Source: Massilia kyonggiensis
GTDB taxonomy: Bacteria; Pseudomonadota; Gammaproteobacteria; Burkholderiales; Burkholderiaceae_D
DNA: 64,000 nucleotides
Assembly (NCBI RefSeq): GCF_024756235.1
Contig: NZ_JANUGY010000002.1
Coordinates: 680,746 to 744,745 of the forward strand
Direction: 5' to 3'
Shown here piece by piece: positions 62,991 through 64,000 of this stretch (position 1 is its first letter; each line of letters starts with the position of its first letter). The translations under genes and the position numbers were made by a program. Below the pieces are notes generated by a model, which had not been told where the DNA came from, did not search any database, and worked only from the letters and a program-made list of their open reading frames with translations.

Positions 62991-63188
62991 ATGGTAGGCC
63001 TGCAAAGCCTCCAAGAAGGATTACGTCCCGCGATCAAAGGCAGCCCCGCCTCACCGGCCATCCTCGAGGCTGGCGAGGTGGGGCTGGGCGCTAGCCTGAC
63101 CTTGGAACTGCACTCGGTCAGCGTCGGGCATACCACAGCCGCCATCTGCGTTATCGCGTATGCGAGGCTTGGCAAGGCAGACGGCTAA
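62991..63188 (+). CDS. Possible small protein of unknown family
   Basis: The frame starts at an ATG with TGAGG ten bases upstream and codes 65 residues. A hydrophobic C-terminal strand pattern (LEAGEVGLGASLTLELHSVSVGHTTAAICVIAYARLG) is protein-like and loosely recalls trypsin-co-occurring small domains, but the match is weak. Overlapping reverse-strand frames exist, so coding is uncertain. It is convergent with the gene that ends at 63266. Confidence 0.3.
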   Translation: MVGLQSLQEGLRPAIKGSPASPAILEAGEVGLGASLTLELHSVSVGHTTAAICVIAYARLGKADG

Positions 63189-63265
63189 GGCACCGTCCGG
63201 GATTGTCGCGGTGCCGCCTGCTTCTTCGCAGGCGCACCGCGCCACTCAGCAGCAAGTGTACCTGC
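63189..63265. other. Short intergenic gap
   Basis: Between the possible small gene and the PilT-like gene I see no terminator or other supported element. Confidence 0.4.
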
Positions 63266-63973
63266 CTACTCCTCCGCATCCAGCAGCCGTGAGAGACGCT
63301 TTATCGTTCGCTGTCCAATCCCGTTCACGCTTGCGGCGGCGATATCAATGTCACCCCTGTCTACTAGTGCCCTAAACTGATCTTCAATTCGTATCGTTCG
63401 ATGTCTGGCCACGAAATCAAAGACGTGGTCCGCATTGTCGACATAAGCGTCCTCGACACCGATATACAGGTCCGTCAAAACTTCCGTTCTCACTTGAGTC
63501 TGCACGGGTACCACTACAACGGCGGCAAGCAGCCAGGGCAATAGTGATGGATTGCGTCCTTTTGCTTCGGCGGTGTACGTCGCGAGTTCGTCGACGGTTG
63601 CTGCGTAGGTGCAGGCGATAAACAATGAATCTCCGACAAACCGGGCCAATACCTCCGTTTTGGTATAGCGCGGATCGATCACAAACCGTCTGTATCCCTG
63701 CGCGTATGCACTTTCGATTGAGGCAAGGAAAGGGAGCTGACCTACGGCCTCCGGTACCTGATCGAACTTGTTCATGGTGCTGCGGTGTCGTGGCATGATG
63801 CGCGCTGCCAAGCCTAGATGCTCCGTCAATGCCAGGACAGCCTCACCGAGTTTCGCGCCGTGATTCTCGACGTCCTCGATCGACCCTAGCGCAATGATGC
63901 CTTGATTTCTCTTCGCAAGCACGGCCTTTAGATGGTCTTCGACCGGTCTTGGGAGCGATCGTGTGTCTGTCAC
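63266..63973 (-). CDS. Degenerate PilT/GspE-type ATPase-like protein, possibly 5'-truncated by the window edge
   Basis: The GTG at 63973 gives 235 residues, but the frame stays open to the window edge, so the true start may lie further out. The layout follows secretion ATPases of the PilB/PilT/GspE kind: NQGIIALGSIEDVENHGAKL stands where a Walker A loop would be, and FVIDPRYTKTEVLARFVGD, ACTYAATVDELATYTAE and the Gln in VVVPVQTQV parallel the Walker B, His-box and following motifs. Walker A (GxxxxGKT) and the His-box TLHT are absent, so ATP hydrolysis is doubtful. GC content is near 50 percent, well below the window average. Confidence 0.5.
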   Translation of the reverse strand: MTDTRSLPRPVEDHLKAVLAKRNQGIIALGSIEDVENHGAKLGEAVLALTEHLGLAARIMPRHRSTMNKFDQVPEAVGQLPFLASIESAYAQGYRRFVIDPRYTKTEVLARFVGDSLFIACTYAATVDELATYTAEAKGRNPSLLPWLLAAVVVVPVQTQVRTEVLTDLYIGVEDAYVDNADHVFDFVARHRTIRIEDQFRALVDRGDIDIAAASVNGIGQRTIKRLSRLLDAEE

Positions 63974-64000
63974 AGCGGCGCTCTTGCGAGGGGCGCTGTA

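Noticed and set aside
62867..63175. Reverse frame of 102 codons after guaA
   Set aside because: No ribosome binding site; overlaps the more protein-like forward frame; sequence is Ser/Pro-rich without a recognisable pattern.

Overview
The window looks like a core chromosomal stretch of a GC-rich betaproteobacterium of the Oxalobacteraceae, most likely the Massilia/Telluria group. That assignment is an inference from gene order (smc-zipA-ligA, rpsB-tsf-pyrH-frr-uppS-cdsA-dxr-rseP-bamA-skp-lpxD-fabZ-lpxA-lpxB-rnhB, guaB-guaA, divergent smpB/ratA), from strong G/C third-position bias and from protein style. No rRNA, tRNA, CRISPR array, insertion sequence or prophage module is visible.

Layout. 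1-5.7 kb: the 3' end of smc, then zipA, ligA, galU, def and a small outer-membrane barrel gene, tightly packed and often overlapping. 5.7-9.2 kb: two reverse-strand exported peptidase-like genes (DUF885 and M28). 9.3-12.5 kb: a three-gene signalling operon (unknown small protein, KaiC-like double ATPase, soluble hybrid histidine kinase). 12.5-21.1 kb: an aminotransferase, a PhnD-like binding protein coupled to a GGDEF-EAL enzyme, and a large multi-PAS hybrid kinase. 21.3-25.8 kb: a small unknown gene, then the reverse operon map-glnD-pseudouridine synthase.

25.9-41.7 kb is a long forward run for translation factors (rpsB, tsf, frr), UMP kinase, isoprenoid and phospholipid precursors (uppS, cdsA, dxr), envelope proteolysis and assembly (rseP, bamA, skp) and lipid A synthesis (lpxD, fabZ, lpxA, lpxB), ending in rnhB and a SpoU-type methyltransferase. 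Several of its junctions carry strong RNA hairpins. 41.7-47.6 kb: a receiver-EAL protein, the divergent ppsR/ppsA pair controlling phosphoenolpyruvate synthase, and a TPR protein. 47.7-50.5 kb: a six-cysteine exported protein, a candidate small RNA, and a membrane operon (NfeD, SPFH/stomatin and two paralogous small membrane proteins). 50.5-54.1 kb: a Fur-box-flanked TonB siderophore receptor divergent from a PepSY reductase-like gene. 54.1-62.8 kb: esterase, signal peptidase, MFS efflux pump, lipoprotein, smpB/ratA/rnfH, a DUF4124 gene, and guaB-guaA.

After the guaA stop (62801) base composition falls towards 50 percent GC and the genes become unfamiliar. The guaA 3' end is a known integration site for genomic islands, so the last 1.2 kb may be an island edge. 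It carries a protein that looks like a PilT/GspE-type ATPase without a P-loop. The best candidates for undescribed biology are the KaiC-like operon, the SPFH operon with its flanking paralogues, the mirror-symmetric six-cysteine protein with its neighbouring small RNA, the duplicated module inside LigA, and the post-guaA segment.
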